Origin: Schaedlerella arabinosiphila
GTDB taxonomy: Bacteria; Bacillota; Clostridia; Lachnospirales; Lachnospiraceae
Assembly: GCF_003885045.1 (NCBI RefSeq)
Contig: NZ_RHJS01000002.1
Coordinates: 4,953,302 to 5,017,301 of the forward strand
Direction of reading: 5' to 3'
Length of the DNA stretch: 64,000 nt
A model generated the notes under the pieces. It was given only the letters and a program-made list of their open reading frames with translations. It had not been told where the DNA came from and did not search any database. Made by a program: the position numbers and the translations under genes. This document shows, in pieces, positions 1-7,664 of the stretch (position 1 is its first letter; each line of letters starts with the position of its first letter).

Positions 1-64
1 TAATCAGGATAACTAAACAGGCAAACACTATAAAAGCACTTATCTTTCTTTTTTTCTTCATCAT
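1..64 (-). CDS. Partial N-terminus of an exported or membrane-anchored protein
   Basis: A minus-strand reading frame starts at 64 and runs off the left edge of the window. It begins MMKKKRKISAF and continues into a hydrophobic stretch, the layout of a signal peptide or N-terminal anchor. A good ribosome binding site (GGAGGG) lies about 7 bases before the start. Only 21 residues are visible, so the protein family cannot be named. Confidence 0.55.
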   Translation of the reverse strand, partial: MMKKKRKISAFIVFACLVILI

Positions 65-103
65 CTAAATTCCCTCCTTTCTTTTTTGTGCTTATATAGA
101 ACG

Positions 104-180
104 TATTTAATTATACAGTAATCATATAAACACTGTCTATAGCGGATGTATTCAAATATATGATATTTGGTTATACTGTA
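104..180. promoter_or_regulatory. Pair of direct repeats upstream of an HTH gene, possible operators
   Basis: Two 17-base direct repeats, TATTTAATTATACAGTA (104-120) and TATTTGGTTATACTGTA (164-180), differ at three positions and are exactly 60 bp apart. They lie in the region between the divergent partial gene (start 64) and the HTH gene (start 204). The placement fits autoregulatory operators for the HTH protein; this is inference. Confidence 0.45.
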
Positions 181-203
181 TACAAATAGGAAGAGGTGCG
201 AAT

Positions 204-416
204 ATGAAGTATCTACACATAAATATCATGGAATTGTTACAAGAGCGTGGAATCAGCAAAACAAGAATCTGTAAAGATTTAGATTTACAGAGAGGAAATT
301 TCAACAGGTATTGTCGTGATGAATTTCAGCGATTAGATGCGAATTTATTGGTTCGTTTATGTGATTATTTCGATTGTGATATTGTGGATTTATTGGAGAT
401 AAGGGAGAAAGACTGA
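204..416 (+). CDS. Small Cro/C1-type HTH regulator
   Basis: A 70-residue protein that is almost entirely one helix-turn-helix domain of the XRE family: helix pair around ERGISKTRICKDLDLQRGNF, followed by the typical C-terminal helices ending VRLCDYFDCDIVDLLEI. AGGAGG-like sequence (GAAGAGG) precedes the ATG. It probably binds its own upstream region, where two 17-base direct repeats sit. The last bases overlap the end of the convergent gene at 390-731. Family assignment is solid; target genes are unknown. Confidence 0.75.
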   Translation: MKYLHINIMELLQERGISKTRICKDLDLQRGNFNRYCRDEFQRLDANLLVRLCDYFDCDIVDLLEIREKD

Positions 417-731
417 AAAAGCACTCCTTTTGAAGTTACAAAAACGTAGATTCTTAAAATAATTTTTAAGTAACTTAAGAATATCGTTCTCTGATATATC
501 GGATTCTGTCATCAGTCTGTGGATTTCGCTTGGCATGTTTACCGTTCGATGCAAATTGATATCCTCCAATACATTTCCAAGAATCTTAATCATATGGTCT
601 ACAGACCATTTTGAGAACGGGATTTCGATATATGTGTCTGGTTCTTTGATATAGTCTTCAATTGCGCCGCAAAAGATATGTTGTTGATGTGTTTCTTTGT
701 TTTCGACTACATGCCAGTCTTCAAATTCCAT
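390..731 (-). CDS. Hypothetical protein, 113 aa
   Basis: A 113-residue acidic protein with a strong ribosome binding site (AAGGAG, 7-8 bases before ATG at 731). No motif that I recognise. The C-terminal part (SDISENDILKLLKNYFKNL) is predicted helical. It converges with, and overlaps by 27 bases, the HTH gene at 204-416. It is the last of three minus-strand small genes (1320 to 390) that look co-transcribed. Confidence 0.6.
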   Translation of the reverse strand: MEFEDWHVVENKETHQQHIFCGAIEDYIKEPDTYIEIPFSKWSVDHMIKILGNVLEDINLHRTVNMPSEIHRLMTESDISENDILKLLKNYFKNLRFCNFKRSAFSVFLPYLQ

Positions 732-756
732 GTAAAATCTCCTTATCTATAAATGG

Positions 757-936
757 TTAACAGGCTTCCAGATAGTAAATGTCTTCTTTGTCGAATGCTT
801 CCAATATCTCGCAGACATCCTTTTCAGCCACACAAATCAGACGTTCGTCATCGATGCTATATGAAATCTGGTTTCTATCTAAAATGACTATTGCCGCCTC
901 AAAGTCTGCAAGCCTCTCAATATAGAATTGTGACAT
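757..936 (-). CDS. Hypothetical small acidic protein, 59 aa
   Basis: A 59-residue reading frame starting MSQFYIERLADFEAAIVILD and ending IYYLEAC. The start is supported by a purine-rich site (GGAAGGGGG) just upstream. It lies between two other minus-strand genes with short gaps (18 and 25 bases), so it is probably part of the same transcript. No recognisable domain. Confidence 0.6.
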   Translation of the reverse strand: MSQFYIERLADFEAAIVILDRNQISYSIDDERLICVAEKDVCEILEAFDKEDIYYLEAC

Positions 937-954
937 ATCGCGCCCCCTTCCGTA

Positions 955-1320
955 TTACCTTAATCTGACATTTAACTTTTTAAAGATATTCATATTTAGC
1001 TGATATTCTTCACATTTATGTTCCGTCTTTTTCACTCGGACTTTGTCGCCTATTGCAAACATATCCGATATGGTCTCGATTTTCTTCCTGTTTGTGCAAT
1101 ATCCACTATCATAAAATGCACAGTTTAAACACATAGGTACAATCTCGACTTTACCCACTAATCGTCCAAGGCTGCAGTTGCATCCATCATCGTCTTCATA
1201 ACGTTCCAAAGTGCCCCTATGGTGCCCCAAATAGTCATATCCGTCATCTTCAATGATTGTGATAGTCCGCTCCTGCCCACAGAAAATACAGCGCCTTTTT
1301 TCGTAATGTTTTCGTTCCAT
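955..1320 (-). CDS. Putative zinc-binding protein with Cys pairs, 121 aa
   Basis: A 121-residue protein with several cysteine pairs: CIFC near residues 11-14, CNC near 47-49, and a CLNC...YCTNRK cluster in the middle. These suggest zinc binding. The C-terminal half contains a KVRVKK stretch like a small KOW/SH3-type strand. Ribosome binding site GAGGGAGA precedes the ATG at 1320. It is the first gene of the small minus-strand cluster. Function unknown. Confidence 0.6.
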   Translation of the reverse strand: MERKHYEKRRCIFCGQERTITIIEDDGYDYLGHHRGTLERYEDDDGCNCSLGRLVGKVEIVPMCLNCAFYDSGYCTNRKKIETISDMFAIGDKVRVKKTEHKCEEYQLNMNIFKKLNVRLR

Positions 1321-1366
1321 TTCGTCTCCCTCTTTCTATGTTATTATGGTATTCCCGAAAAAAAAA

Positions 1367-1394
1367 GGCACCGACATCTTTCGATGTCGGTGCC
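1367..1394 (-). terminator. Rho-independent terminator of the lipoprotein gene
   Basis: Perfect 12-bp stem GGCACCGACATC / GATGTCGGTGCC with a 4-base loop. On the minus strand it is followed by a run of ten T (A-run at 1357-1366 on the plus strand). It sits 23 bases after the stop of the lipoprotein gene (1417). Confidence 0.9.
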
Positions 1395-1416
1395 TATACG
1401 TTATGAGATATGCGTA

Positions 1417-2661
1417 TTACTGCTTTGCGCCGCAGCCTGTGCAATATCTGTAATCTACAGTGGTCTTGCTCTCATAATGTCCCTGATCTTCCGTATGGGA
1501 TCCAACCTGAACCTGTGTTGTGCGTGTTTCGGTGTGTCCGTTGTCGGGTTCACCAGCATCAAGATGTGCAATCATATGAGCATCCATTGCGGAAATATCC
1601 ATAACTGCGCCACAGTTACATACCCAAACACCTGTTGTCTGTGTCTCATAATCCGGAACTGTTACCATGTTAGAAACCCACTCCTGTGTCGTTACTGTAT
1701 GGTCTGCCCAAGAATGTGTGTGAACTGGTGCTTCCGGCTCTGTTACAACCGGTGCAGACGGCTTTTCTACTGGCTTCTCAACCGGTGCCGGGTTGCTTGG
1801 AACTACCGGTGCCTGTGCGTTGTTGTTCTGGTTGTTATTGTTCTGAACATTGTTGTTTCCGGCATTGTTCGGAACGTTATTGTTGCCTGTATTGCTGTTA
1901 TCCGGAACGTTGTTGTTCTGAACATTGTCATTCTGACCGTTATTGTTCTCTACAGCATTGTTTTCCGTCTTATTTTCTGTCTGATTCTCTGCTTCCGGTG
2001 CCTTTACTTCGGTTTCCGTCTTTACAGACTCTGCCATATCCTTTGTTTCCTCGGATGCGTTCGGGCTGTTCTGAACGTTTTCTGCCAGCTTATCCAGTGT
2101 GTTCTTTCCAGCATCACCTTTCAGGGTATCGTCACCCTTTGCAATGGCATCCTGTGTCTTTTTTACGATGTCCTGAATCATTTCGTCAGTCACCTTGTCA
2201 GCCGGAATCTGTGTCATTTCACAGTCGATCACCATATCCTTGCCATATTCAACAGTGATTTCCTGAGCAGTGCCCATATCGAAAATCTCGTATGCAGAAC
2301 CATCATGATTCAGCGGGCTGATGAACTCAACCGTATAGGTATCGTTTGCCAGAGATACGGTTGTGGAACCCTTGCCGCCCTCTGCGTCCGGTGTAATTGC
2401 GTGACAGAAGTCTACCTTGTCAGAGGTTACGTGCAGAATTGCCGGTGTGGAATCGCTGTCCCAGCCGTTGTCTACTGTTACGCTAATCTCCAAGTTATTT
2501 ATTTTCTTCTCTGTTTGTTCCTTATCTGTGTCGGAACTTTTCTCTGCCGTTGTGGTTGATGCGGCTTTAGCTGTTGAATCTTTTGATGAACCGCATCCTG
2601 TAATAACTCCGCTTATGATAGTTGCCGCCAAAATCGTTATTAAAATCATTCTATTTTTCAT
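1417..2661 (-). CDS. Surface lipoprotein with Asn-rich stalk and C-terminal Cys/His repeats
   Basis: A 414-residue secreted lipoprotein. The N-terminus has a signal peptide with a lipobox (VITGC, Cys23 as the lipid site). Residues about 55-150 form an Ig-like or beta-rich domain, followed by a helical region, then a very Asn-rich stalk (repeats of NNNVQNNN type, about 225-285) and a Pro/Val-rich linker. The last 100 residues contain tandem HTHSW, CNCG and CTGCG motifs resembling zinc-binding or adhesin repeats. A perfect terminator follows. The upstream region contains a G10 tract inside the predicted promoter spacer (see 2737-2765), so expression is likely to switch on and off. Ligand unknown. 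Confidence 0.8.
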   Translation of the reverse strand: MKNRMILITILAATIISGVITGCGSSKDSTAKAASTTTAEKSSDTDKEQTEKKINNLEISVTVDNGWDSDSTPAILHVTSDKVDFCHAITPDAEGGKGSTTVSLANDTYTVEFISPLNHDGSAYEIFDMGTAQEITVEYGKDMVIDCEMTQIPADKVTDEMIQDIVKKTQDAIAKGDDTLKGDAGKNTLDKLAENVQNSPNASEETKDMAESVKTETEVKAPEAENQTENKTENNAVENNNGQNDNVQNNNVPDNSNTGNNNVPNNAGNNNVQNNNNQNNNAQAPVVPSNPAPVEKPVEKPSAPVVTEPEAPVHTHSWADHTVTTQEWVSNMVTVPDYETQTTGVWVCNCGAVMDISAMDAHMIAHLDAGEPDNGHTETRTTQVQVGSHTEDQGHYESKTTVDYRYCTGCGAKQ

Positions 2662-2736
2662 ATGTAGAATCTCCTCTTACTTTTTATTTCTTAAGTTACT
2701 TTGCTTTCTTTCACAGCAATAATTTTACTATTTGTC

Positions 2737-2765
2737 AGTTTACCCCCCCCCCAAAGCATTGTCAA
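2737..2765 (-). promoter_or_regulatory. Promoter with G10 tract in its spacer, likely phase-variable
   Basis: On the minus strand a consensus -35 TTGACA (2765-2760) is followed by a 17-base spacer and a -10 TAAACT (2742-2737). The spacer is ATGCTTT plus ten consecutive G (2752-2743). The lipoprotein start (2661) is about 70 bases beyond the expected transcription start. Gain or loss of one G moves the spacer off 17 bp. Confidence 0.75.
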
Positions 2766-2867
2766 TATTTAACATTTATATTTTTTTGTATTTATTATAC
2801 CGATTTTTATCGGTATATTCAAGTCTATTTTAAAAACTTACAATAAGTAATAGGAAGGTGGTGTGAT

Positions 2868-3074
2868 ATGATATCTTATGAACCTCTATGGAAAACAATG
2901 AAAGAAAAAGGTGTCACTACATATACACTGATTAAAAAGTATGATGTACAGTCAAAAACAGTCTATAATCTAAAGCATAATAAACACGTTACTACTGCAA
3001 CATTAGAAAGATTGTGCGAAATATTGGAATGTACTCCTAATGAGATATTAGAATTTACAGAATATATAAAGTAA
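2868..3074 (+). CDS. Small Cro/C1-type HTH regulator
   Basis: A 68-residue single-domain helix-turn-helix protein of the YozG/XRE type (helices around TTYTLIKKYDVQSKTVYNLK, then TLERLCEILECTPNEIL). Good ribosome binding site (AGGAAGGTGG). It is divergent from the lipoprotein gene, 200 bases away, and could regulate it. A strong terminator follows at 3184-3222. Confidence 0.75.
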   Translation: MISYEPLWKTMKEKGVTTYTLIKKYDVQSKTVYNLKHNKHVTTATLERLCEILECTPNEILEFTEYIK

Positions 3075-3183
3075 TAAGGGGATGATACCATTTTAGGAAT
3101 TATCCTCTTATTTACTTTTAGCTGGAAATATTTTACTTGTGAACTTTACTTGCGTTATATAAGAACCGAAAAAACTTCATTAA

Positions 3184-3222
3184 AAAAGATAGGATTATGA
3201 TATATTTTTAATCCTATCTTTT
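3184..3222 (+). terminator. Rho-independent terminator
   Basis: A 14-bp stem AAAAGATAGGATTA / TAATCCTATCTTTT with an 11-base loop, followed by T-rich sequence, about 110 bases after the HTH gene at 2868-3074. It can act on both strands. Confidence 0.8.
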
Positions 3223-3266
3223 CTCTATCTTATCAATCTTCAATTTTCGATCAATTTTTTACTCCC

Positions 3267-3316
3267 CCTGTTTTGCATACGCAAAACAGGTTTTCTTGGG
3301 GCTACGCCCCAGCCCC
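3267..3316. repeat. Two adjacent GC-rich hairpins at the left edge of the small element
   Basis: Stem 1 is CCTGTTTTGC / GCAAAACAGG with loop ATAC (3267-3290). Stem 2 is GGGGC / GCCCC with loop TAC (about 3298-3310). They stand out in AT-rich DNA and mark about where the AT-rich integrative element begins. They could be a terminator or a transfer-origin-like structure; no relaxase is visible to support the latter. From 3317 to 3557 I see only AT-rich sequence and a two-codon ORF with a Shine-Dalgarno (about 3507-3530). Confidence 0.4.
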
Positions 3317-3557
3317 ATCCTATTCTTGAAAAAATAAACTCGACAACTGACCTGACTGTTATCATTTATCCTTACAGGTTAAATATAGCAATTTTTGAAA
3401 AAGTTTGTCAAGTGCTATTTTTCAAATTTAATAAAATTTTAATAAATACCATCATTATACACTTATAGCAATTCCGGAAACGCTCACAAAGTCGAATGAT
3501 GGAGAAAGGAGTGATATTTATGACTTAAAGACAATAACAGTAATAAATTCCGAAAAA

Positions 3558-3585
3558 ACTCGCAGTTGCAAATGCGGGTTTTTTT
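3558..3585 (+). terminator. Small terminator or attenuator hairpin
   Basis: Seven-bp stem ACTCGCA / TGCGGGT followed by seven T. It lies between a minimal ORF with a strong ribosome binding site and the HTH gene at 3664, so it may attenuate transcription into the element. Confidence 0.55.
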
Positions 3586-3663
3586 GTTGTATCAAGTGAC
3601 CTAAAAATATGTTGCAACTATCAAAATATCGCAGGCCTGCACTAATCTAAAGAAAGGATTAAA

Positions 3664-4041
3664 GTGCGCACTTTACAATTTTGTAAAGACATGAACAAAA
3701 AAGCATGGACAACGAAAGAGTTAAACGAGGAATTAAAACATGACTATATCACAGATAAAGAACTCAACCAAGTAAATTACTACGAGTACATAGAAAATGT
3801 CCTAAAAAATATTGAAAATATACGAAAAAAACGATTAAAAGAGTTAAAAAGCTCAAACGGTATAAACGAGCATTACACACAAAAAGACGTGGCTAAAAGA
3901 GCAGGTGTCAGTATAACTACCTATAAAAATTATATGAGTCGTAAAAGCTATAATATTAGTCTGATGACAGTGCTCAAAATAGCACATGTTTTGCGCTGTG
4001 ACTTAAATGATATACTTCCCGTTGACCAATATAAGAAATAA
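3664..4041 (+). CDS. HTH regulator of the small integrative element
   Basis: A 125-residue protein with a basic, lysine-rich N-terminal half and a C-terminal Cro/C1-type HTH (TQKDVAKRAGVSITTYKNYM, then LKIAHVLRCDLNDIL). The GTG start at 3664 is chosen because AAAGGA lies 7 bases before it; an ATG at 3691 is the alternative. First gene of the AT-rich element that continues with the FtsK-like, Rep, Xis and Int genes, so it probably controls its replication or excision genes. Confidence 0.65.
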   Translation: MRTLQFCKDMNKKAWTTKELNEELKHDYITDKELNQVNYYEYIENVLKNIENIRKKRLKELKSSNGINEHYTQKDVAKRAGVSITTYKNYMSRKSYNISLMTVLKIAHVLRCDLNDILPVDQYKK

Positions 4042-4070
4042 AAAAATATAAAAAGTATAAAAAAATAAAT

Positions 4071-4090
4071 ATGGCCATTTAATTGGCCAT
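4071..4090. promoter_or_regulatory. Perfect inverted repeat, possible operator
   Basis: ATGGCCA and TGGCCAT separated by six bases, between the HTH gene (ending 4041) and the 18-residue ORF at 4130. There is no T-run, so it is more likely a binding site than a terminator. Confidence 0.4.
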
Positions 4091-4129
4091 TGTATGACTT
4101 ATCTTCGTTTTAGAAAGGAGGTGAAACAT

Positions 4130-4186
4130 ATGTCAATACAAAATAGTTGGATATTTAAAAACACTACATTTGATACAGATACGTAG
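4130..4186 (+). CDS. Possible 18-residue peptide gene
   Basis: ATG at 4130 is preceded by a near-perfect ribosome binding site (AAAGGAGGTG, 6 bases away) and opens an 18-codon frame, MSIQNSWIFKNTTFDTDT. The strength of the site is the main evidence. It could be a leader peptide for the next gene (4251) or a true small protein. No known relative. Confidence 0.4.
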   Translation: MSIQNSWIFKNTTFDTDT

Positions 4187-4250
4187 CTGAAAATGACAAC
4201 AAATATCTTTCAAATTGTAAATTAAAAATATTAAGAAAGGAACTTAAGTT

Positions 4251-4712
4251 ATGAAAGAAATAGTAAATGACACAGCAATTGCAAATAGTGTAACTGCTAC
4301 AGAAACTATGAAGTGGGAAAGCACCGTGAATGCTGTAAAAAAAATCGATTACATGAATGTTAGGATAAAAGATTTATTATCCCAGATTGAATTACAGTCT
4401 GCAATAAGCAGTCATGTTTGTGTACCTGATGAAATGTTTATTAAAAAGGTAAGTAAACCTTCAACAGATCACCACACACAAAAAATCGAATTTATATACG
4501 GGAAAAGTATCATGGATGCAATGCATGGACAAGGTACTATATATGATGAAACGGATAAACAATTTTTAGATCCGGTTCATGCAATCAACAAAAAATATAA
4601 GATTGTTGAATATGAACTCGCAATGAACTCAAATATGGTAGGTAAAAATTTTCAGGGTTACAGTGCTACAGGTCTAAAGCTACTTATCAAAAAATTAGAG
4701 GAGGTAAAATAA
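4251..4712 (+). CDS. Hypothetical protein of the small integrative element, 153 aa
   Basis: A 153-residue protein without a recognised domain; mixed alpha/beta composition, ending in a helix (GLKLLIKKLEEVK). AAGAAAGGAAC precedes the ATG. The stop is two bases from the start of the FtsK-like ATPase gene, so the two are almost certainly translated together. By position it may be a partner of the ATPase or replication apparatus, which is inference only. Confidence 0.65.
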   Translation: MKEIVNDTAIANSVTATETMKWESTVNAVKKIDYMNVRIKDLLSQIELQSAISSHVCVPDEMFIKKVSKPSTDHHTQKIEFIYGKSIMDAMHGQGTIYDETDKQFLDPVHAINKKYKIVEYELAMNSNMVGKNFQGYSATGLKLLIKKLEEVK

Positions 4713-4713
4713 G

Positions 4714-6045
4714 ATGCATAAATTAAAACTAAAGACAGATGGCAGTGTAATAGCTGCCATCAAACAAAGTATATTAGTTATAGCATTATTATTTATAATT
4801 TTACCAATTTTTATTTTCTGGGACGGCGTAACAGCTATCCCAGAATTAAATGAGATACTATACGATATGCTTATTGTAGGTATCTTTTTACTGTTGAATT
4901 ACAGTATATTAATTTTTTTGTTATCAAGATATTCACCTGTTAAGATTTTAAAAATAAGAAAGCAAATAATTAATTTTACTAGATTATTTTTAAAATCAGA
5001 AACAGATGGCCTATTGATTCATTCCGTCAAATGGATATACGGGATAAAAGGCAGAAAAACTATAATTGACTTATATTTCAATGGGTTAGTTAAAGATTCT
5101 GCCGAGATAGGCAGAAAACTATCCGAGTATTTAGGCTTACCAATGCTTAAATATGAGGAGTCCGATGGTAAAGCCAGATATATATTTGCTAATCCGCCGA
5201 AACGCTATGACGGAATTATGCTAATAGGAAAAGGTATACCGAATGAATATAAAGGCGATTATAAGCCGGATGTGAGTTATGAACCAATACCGATCTATGA
5301 CAATATAATTTGGAATTATAACAGCGAAGCATTACACATTTTATTAATCGCCCCGTCCGGCGCAGGAAAAAGCCAGTTTTTACGCTATCTGGGCGGGATG
5401 GTACTTAGGCGTCAGCACATGTTACATGTAATAGATGCCAAAAATTCCGATCTTGGCAGATTATTCCGCCATATTGGTGTGGGAGTAGCCGTAGAAACGG
5501 ATGAGATTATCAAAATGCTCACAAAAATTGTGAATGAAATGAATGAAAGATACTCAAAATATTTTGCGGCTGATAATGCGGATATAGACGCAAATTTCAC
5601 TTCGCTTGGATTAAAAGGAGAAATACTTATTTTTGACGAAGTTCTGGCGGCTCTGGGAGAGGCTGACAAAAAACAGAAAGCGGAAATTGAGCGGTTACTG
5701 GGACAATTAGCCCTGAAAGGCAGAGCCGTAGGTATTTCTCTCGTGATTACGGCGCAAAAATTAAATGCAACGGATTTACCTAAGTCGATAACAGAGCAAT
5801 GCCAGACTCGTATTATTTTGGGGGCTGTGGTGTCAGACGAAACATTTCACCAGGCAACAGGATATTATAAAAAAGACATTGCAGGCGCTTATAAAGGCGG
5901 AGTCGGTAAAGGTTACGCAATTACGCCTAAATCAGACGGATTGGCGTATATCGAGACGCCGCAGATGCCGGAGAAAACAAGCGACTACATAATGTTATTT
6001 AAAGAATTAAGGGATAGGGGGACGCCATATGGGGAAGGTCGCTAA
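4714..6045 (+). CDS. FtsK/SpoIIIE-type (TcpA-like) DNA translocase ATPase
   Basis: A 443-residue protein. Two membrane segments (about 15-38 and 47-70) precede a soluble ATPase domain with Walker A APSGAGKSQ near residue 213-221 and Walker B EILIFDEV near 303-310. This arrangement matches the coupling or translocation ATPases of small Gram-positive integrative elements with rolling-circle Rep proteins. It would move element DNA through the membrane or to a helper conjugation channel. Followed by an overlapping small gene (6029) and, after the cruciform region, by the Rep gene. Confidence 0.85.
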   Translation: MHKLKLKTDGSVIAAIKQSILVIALLFIILPIFIFWDGVTAIPELNEILYDMLIVGIFLLLNYSILIFLLSRYSPVKILKIRKQIINFTRLFLKSETDGLLIHSVKWIYGIKGRKTIIDLYFNGLVKDSAEIGRKLSEYLGLPMLKYEESDGKARYIFANPPKRYDGIMLIGKGIPNEYKGDYKPDVSYEPIPIYDNIIWNYNSEALHILLIAPSGAGKSQFLRYLGGMVLRRQHMLHVIDAKNSDLGRLFRHIGVGVAVETDEIIKMLTKIVNEMNERYSKYFAADNADIDANFTSLGLKGEILIFDEVLAALGEADKKQKAEIERLLGQLALKGRAVGISLVITAQKLNATDLPKSITEQCQTRIILGAVVSDETFHQATGYYKKDIAGAYKGGVGKGYAITPKSDGLAYIETPQMPEKTSDYIMLFKELRDRGTPYGEGR

Positions 6046-6229
6046 GATGTTATATATAATTGTGCAGGATAACGGAGAGACTTGTGTTATCAGTACGGAT
6101 AAAAGGCAGATGGCCCGATGGTATGCATTGGACTATCTGCGTGATAAGCCTAAACTGACAGAAAAAGGCTACAGAGCAGTTGTATCTGACGGCTTTTATT
6201 TCTCTCCTGCCTTTCGAAAAAAGAAATAA
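6029..6229 (+). CDS. Hypothetical small protein, 66 aa
   Basis: A 66-residue basic protein (IIVQDNGETCVISTDKRQ..., ending FRKKK) overlapping the end of the FtsK-like gene by 17 bases. An alternative start at 6047 has a better-spaced site (GGGGAAGG). It looks like a single small beta-strand/helix domain; function unknown. Its position between the translocase and the replication origin region suggests a DNA-processing accessory role. Confidence 0.5.
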   Translation: MGKVAKMLYIIVQDNGETCVISTDKRQMARWYALDYLRDKPKLTEKGYRAVVSDGFYFSPAFRKKK

Positions 6230-6236
6230 TACTGAT

Positions 6237-6427
6237 CCGCCTGTTATGCGCAGTATTGCGGCGTTTTCCACAATCGCATATTGCAATGTCGATCATTGCG
6301 TATGGTGGGGCATGGCGCATGGGGTGGCTTGCCGCCACATGCGCTGTGCCACTGCAGATACGCAATAATTGGGATTGCGAATATGCGATAAATAATAACA
6401 ACCGCACTACTGCGCATAATAGGCAGG
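6237..6427. repeat. About 190-base cruciform; replication origin candidate
   Basis: Nearly the whole interval folds on itself with arms of about 90 bases: TTATGCGCAGTA near 6244 pairs with TACTGCGCATAA near 6408, ATCGCATATT pairs with AATATGCGAT, ATTGCGTAT pairs with ATACGCAAT, and GGCATGGCGCATG pairs with CATGCGCTGTGCC around an apex TGGCTTGCCGCCA. It is non-coding and directly precedes the rolling-circle Rep gene. Such long imperfect hairpins are typical of single-strand origins; a transfer origin is the alternative. Confidence 0.7.
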
Positions 6428-6431
6428 ACAG

Positions 6432-6466
6432 GCAACATTGCCTTACTTGACATTAGGCAATGTTGC
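6432..6466. repeat. Perfect 12-bp hairpin upstream of rep
   Basis: Arms GCAACATTGCCT and AGGCAATGTTGC flank an 11-base loop (TACTTGACATT). It sits 42 bases before the rep start codon. A nick-site hairpin of a double-strand origin or a site for control of Rep synthesis are both possible. Confidence 0.6.
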
Positions 6467-6508
6467 GACGTAAAGCATCAAATTACAAAATATGTTGGAG
6501 ACATAAAT

Positions 6509-7369
6509 ATGAAAATTACGCTTCCTCCACTAAATGATACCAGAGAATACAACCGGAAAACAACTGACTATGGCAACGGGATGATAGAAATAGTTGCTTA
6601 CCATCAACCAAAGGAAACATATATAGGAGAAAGGCCACCATCATCTAAAAATAAGCCTAAATTATCCGATGAAGAACAGGAAAAACGAACCCGTAGTCAA
6701 ATTCATGCCATCAGGAGACGGATAAAAGGCTATGCTTTAATTAATGATTTTGAATGGTTTGTTACACTGACTCTCGATCCCCAAAAAGTAAACAGTTTTA
6801 ATTATGACGTTTCAAAAACAGTTCTGCTAAAATGGTGTCGGTCAATGCGTGATAAATATGGGAAATTTAACTATCTGCTTATTCCGGAATTACATAAATC
6901 AGGTGCAATTCATTTTCACGGCTTACTCGGAAAAATTCCAAATGAAAACTTTGTACAGGCAGTTAACCCTAAGACAAATATACCCGTAGTAAGAAACGGC
7001 CGACAAGTATATAATCTGACAGACTGGAAACATGGATTCAGCGATTGTGAAAAATTAGAAAACTCAGAAAAGGCATCATCATATATAACCAAATATATAA
7101 CTTCCGCTTTGTTGACTGATAAAGATATGTATGGGAAAAAAAGATACTTTAACTCACAAGGTTTAAAAAAGCCAAAAGTATCTTTTAGCATGGAAGATAA
7201 TACTAAATTAAATGATTTTATTCCTAATTTTGGTATTGTTGGAACGGATAGTGATGGTAAAAATTATGTAGATGTCGGTTTATACAAACTTACTACAGAC
7301 AGAGAAACAGGTGCACTAATCCAAAAAGATACGAATTATGTAATTAGAGCAAAGAATGAATATAAGTAG
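6509..7369 (+). CDS. rep: Rolling-circle replication initiator (HUH endonuclease)
   Basis: A 286-residue initiator. Motif 1 (WFVTLTLDP) is near residue 83-91, the metal-binding HUH motif (HFHG within AIHFHGLL) near 134-140, and the nucleophile region has two tyrosines (SYITKYIT) near 191-198, as in phage GPA and plasmid Rep proteins. It would nick one strand at the element origin and start rolling-circle replication of the excised circle. The cruciform and hairpin just upstream are the likely substrates. The next gene, an excisionase, starts 15 bases later and has a strong ribosome binding site (AAAGGAGGTG). Confidence 0.85.
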   Translation: MKITLPPLNDTREYNRKTTDYGNGMIEIVAYHQPKETYIGERPPSSKNKPKLSDEEQEKRTRSQIHAIRRRIKGYALINDFEWFVTLTLDPQKVNSFNYDVSKTVLLKWCRSMRDKYGKFNYLLIPELHKSGAIHFHGLLGKIPNENFVQAVNPKTNIPVVRNGRQVYNLTDWKHGFSDCEKLENSEKASSYITKYITSALLTDKDMYGKKRYFNSQGLKKPKVSFSMEDNTKLNDFIPNFGIVGTDSDGKNYVDVGLYKLTTDRETGALIQKDTNYVIRAKNEYK

Positions 7370-7384
7370 AAAGGAGGTGTTTTC

Positions 7385-7588
7385 ATGATCGATATAAACG
7401 TACCTATCAGCGAAAAATACATGCTGACAATGAAAGAAGCCTCCGTATATTTTGGTATCGGTGAAAACAAATTGCGTCGTTTTGCGGAAGAAAGCAAAAA
7501 TGCGAAATGGCTATTTATGAATGGAAACCGTATACAAATAAAGCGGAAACAATTCGAAAAAATATTGGATGAAGTTGATACTATTTAA
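7385..7588 (+). CDS. xis: Excisionase, Tn916 Xis type
   Basis: A 67-residue winged-helix DNA-bending protein of the Tn916 excisionase family (LTMKEASVYFGIGENKLRRF, WLFMNGNRIQIKRKQFEKIL). It steers the neighbouring integrase towards excision. Located between rep and int, the standard order for this class of small integrative elements. The assignment is firm from length, pattern and position. Confidence 0.85.
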   Translation: MIDINVPISEKYMLTMKEASVYFGIGENKLRRFAEESKNAKWLFMNGNRIQIKRKQFEKILDEVDTI

Positions 7589-7664
7589 TGCAAAAAGAGC
7601 CAAGATGTGCTATAATATAAGTAAGTCATATCAAGGCTCTTTCCAATTATGGAAGGAGAAAAAA

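Noticed and set aside
1219..2559. A 446-residue plus-strand frame antisense to the lipoprotein
   Set aside because: Composition is a shadow of the Asn-rich repeat gene; Cys/Val-rich nonsense, no ribosome binding site.
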